64,000 nucleotides of DNA from assembly GCA_036873755.1 (NCBI GenBank), contig JAVTVY010019538.1, forward strand, positions 1-64,000. The letters run 5' to 3'. How positions within the stretch are numbered: the first letter of the stretch is position 1; each line of letters begins with the position of its first letter. This document shows positions 62,131-64,000 of the stretch, one piece after another. The notes beneath the pieces are model-generated. The model was not told where the DNA came from. It made no database searches and saw only the letters and a program-made list of their open reading frames with translations. Origin of the DNA: Hanleya hanleyi (taxonomy: Eukaryota; Mollusca; Polyplacophora; Lepidopleurida; Hanleyidae). The translations under genes were made by a program, and so were the position numbers.

Positions 62131-64000
62131 CGCAACATTGTCTCATTGGACATTGGACCGTCTGACCTGGAGGTGACCCTTTGACCTTTTGACCCGCGTC
62201 CCCGCGCGCACTGCCGGGGATGACGCGCACTTCCGGAGAACTCGCGCGCGCGCTCGCGCTGCGGGGCGCTGGGGCGGGGCGGGAAAACCCACCGGCGATT
62301 GAACATACGGACGTCTAAGAGGAAACATTAGGAACTCTTCTATGTTTGGATGTAGTTTTTAGTGAAAAACCCGGAAGTGACGTCATACAGGGTCCAGTTT
62401 TCGACACTAAGTGACCACATCCGACAAAATGGCCAGTTTTCGACACCGGATGTGCCGCCATCTTGAACATACGTGCCGCCATCTTGGATATGTCCCATAA
62501 TGCACCGGGTCAAAATACTCGCTTCTGATTGGACGAGAGCTCTGGGACGGATTTGAAATACTCGCTTCTGATTGGACGAGACCTCCGTATTGCATCTGCG
62601 CATGCGCAGAATGATATTCCTACCGCACACCCAACCCATCAGATGCCCCTTCACGAATGCTTCACTTAGATACCTCACTCGACCCCATTGGTGCATTAGG
62701 GGCTCCCCTACATCCCAACACGGCTATTTTCATACACTTGGGCCACCGCGCATGCGCAGAATGCCGATAGTTCAACCCCACACCCAGCCCATCAGATGCC
62801 CCTTCACATAAGCTTCACTTTGATACCTCACTCGACCCCATTGGTCCATTAGGGGCTCCCCTAGCTCCCAACACGGCTATTTTCATACCCTTGGGCCACC
62901 GCGCATGCGCAGAATGCCGATAGTTCAGCCCCATATCCAGCCCATCAGATGCCCCTTCACGAATGCTTCACTTTGATACCTCACTCGACCCCATTGGACC
63001 ATTAGGGGCTCCCCTAGCTCCAAAACGTCTATTTCCATACCCTTGGGTCACCACGCATGCGCAGAATGCCGATATTTCAACCCCACGCCCAGTCCATCAG
63101 ATGCCCCTTCACGAATGCTTCACTTTGATACCTCATACGACTCCATTGGCCCATTAGGGACTCCCCTAGCTCCAAAACCGCTATTTCCATACCCTTGGGC
63201 CACCGCGCATGCGCAGAATGCCGATATTTCAACCCCCCCACACCCAGCCCATCAGATGCCCCTTCACGAATGCTTCACATCGATACCTCACTCGACCCCA
63301 CTGGACCAGTAGTCAATCTCCTAGCTCCAAAAAGGCTATTTTCATACCCTTTGGCCTCCGCGCATGCGCAGAATGCCGATAGTTCAACCCCGCGCCCAGC
63401 CCATCAGATGCCCCTTCACCTAACCTTCAATTTGATACCTCACTCGACCCCATCGGACCCTTAGGGGCTCCCCTAGCTCCAAAAAGGCTATTTTCATACC
63501 CTTCGGCCGCCGCGCATGCGCAGAATGACGATATTTCAACCCCACACCCAGCCCATTAGATGCTCCTTCACCTAACCTTCACTTTGATACCTCACTCGAC
63601 CCCATCGGACCATTTTATCTAGGGACTACTTTTTCTCCGCGGAAGCTTTTTCCCGAGACCGAATCACCGCCAAAACCACGGCCAAACCGCATCACCGCGC
63701 ATGAATACATTTTTTTTTTTTTTTTTTGCCGGAACTTTTTTTTGCCCGAACATGCCCGAACATGCCGTCCACCTCCCACACACTAAAACCGGCCGCCATC
63801 TTATCCCACCTCCCACACAACACACTAAAACAGGCCGCCATCTTGTCCCACCTCCCACACAACACACAAATACGGGCCGCCATCTTGTCCCACCTCCCAC
63901 ACAACACACTAAAACGGACCGCCATCTTGTCCCACCTCCCACACGACACTAAAACAGGCCGCCATCTTGTCCCACCTCCCACACGACACTAAAACTCGCC
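62131..64000. repeat. E2 right TIR, truncated by the window
   Basis: Inverse of 51021-52738 with seven instead of six about 153-bp units (GCGCATGCGC near 62598, 62750, 62903, 63053, 63205, 63359 and 63512). The arm is 153 bp longer over the compared stretch, exactly one unit. The YY1-like array starts at about 63760. Confidence 0.93.

Larger units (their letters stand above)
50594..64000. mobile_element. Polinton-like element E2, right end beyond the window
   Basis: It starts AGTAGTATACAGCATGC at 50594, preceded by TACGTA (candidate target duplication). TIRs: 50594-52738 and from 62131 to beyond the window edge. The last base of the window pairs with 51021, so about 427 bp of the right TIR are missing and the element should be about 13.8 kb. 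Gene content and order on the minus strand equal E1, but there is no zinc-finger gene and again no DNA polymerase. Confidence 0.9.

Noticed and set aside
1..64000. CRISPR array, tRNA or rRNA genes
   Set aside because: Tandem repeats here lack the repeat-spacer pattern with unique spacers, and I found no tRNA cloverleaf or rRNA core; the genome is animal in character.

Overview
The window is animal nuclear DNA, most likely from an aquatic invertebrate; the species cannot be told from the sequence. Its coding content is almost entirely Polinton/Maverick (adintovirus-like) endogenous DNA-virus elements in several states of decay. They are embedded in satellites, short inverted-repeat transposons and fossil retroelement sequence. 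I recognise no host gene, rRNA, tRNA or CRISPR array.

Layout. (1) Element E0, 1-3117, enters from the left and ends in terminal tandem repeats and ATACTACT; a piggyBac-like MITE with TTAA ends sits inside it. (2) 3.1-9.9 kb holds two satellites, a decayed reverse transcriptase and a hairpin MITE. (3) E4, about 9.9-14.4 kb, is one elaborate terminal repeat region plus an intact zinc-finger gene; the rest of the element is missing. (4) E1, 14913-27778, is a complete 12,866-bp element with terminal inverted repeats (TIRs) and an exact 6-bp target duplication TGCCAG. (5) 27.8-36.3 kb contains a probable DNA transposon with CACTGTAAAAACG ends and a 150-bp satellite. (6) E5, 36.4-38.4 kb, is a fossil Polinton that keeps the gene order of E1. 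(7) Degenerate terminal repeats lie at 39.7-40.8 kb. (8) E3, 42015-49120, is a fold-back element made of two inverted halves, with a near-perfect 6-bp target duplication. (9) A fossil packaging ATPase lies at 49.4-50.5 kb. (10) E2, from 50594 past the window end, is a second large element with TIRs of more than 2 kb.

E1 and E2 share one gene order on the minus strand: small membrane protein, two paralogous genes of unknown function (possibly PC4-like), chromodomain integrase, membrane/Thr-rich protein, packaging ATPase, hydrophobic small protein, Pro-rich protein, penton, basic core-like protein, major capsid protein (MCP), adenain-like protease. This is a virion morphogenesis set plus an integrase. 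Neither copy has the polymerase core of PolB. Several elements carry a C2H2 zinc-finger gene that resembles, from memory, the N-terminal module of Polinton polymerase proteins and stops before the catalytic part. The lineage therefore looks dependent on a polymerase supplied in trans. Most genes carry nonsense or frameshift lesions.

The most unusual signals are regulatory. A conserved stem-loop sits just upstream of AATAAA at eight transcript 3' ends. The TIRs are built of about 153-bp units, each with a TGCGCATGCGCA-type (NRF1-like) palindrome. One element adds a tandem array of AAGATGGCGGC (YY1-like) motifs and two others add TGACGTCA (CRE-like) motifs. Promoters with TATAAATA boxes overlap the 3' ends of upstream genes, and gene junctions overlap as ATGA or TAATG.
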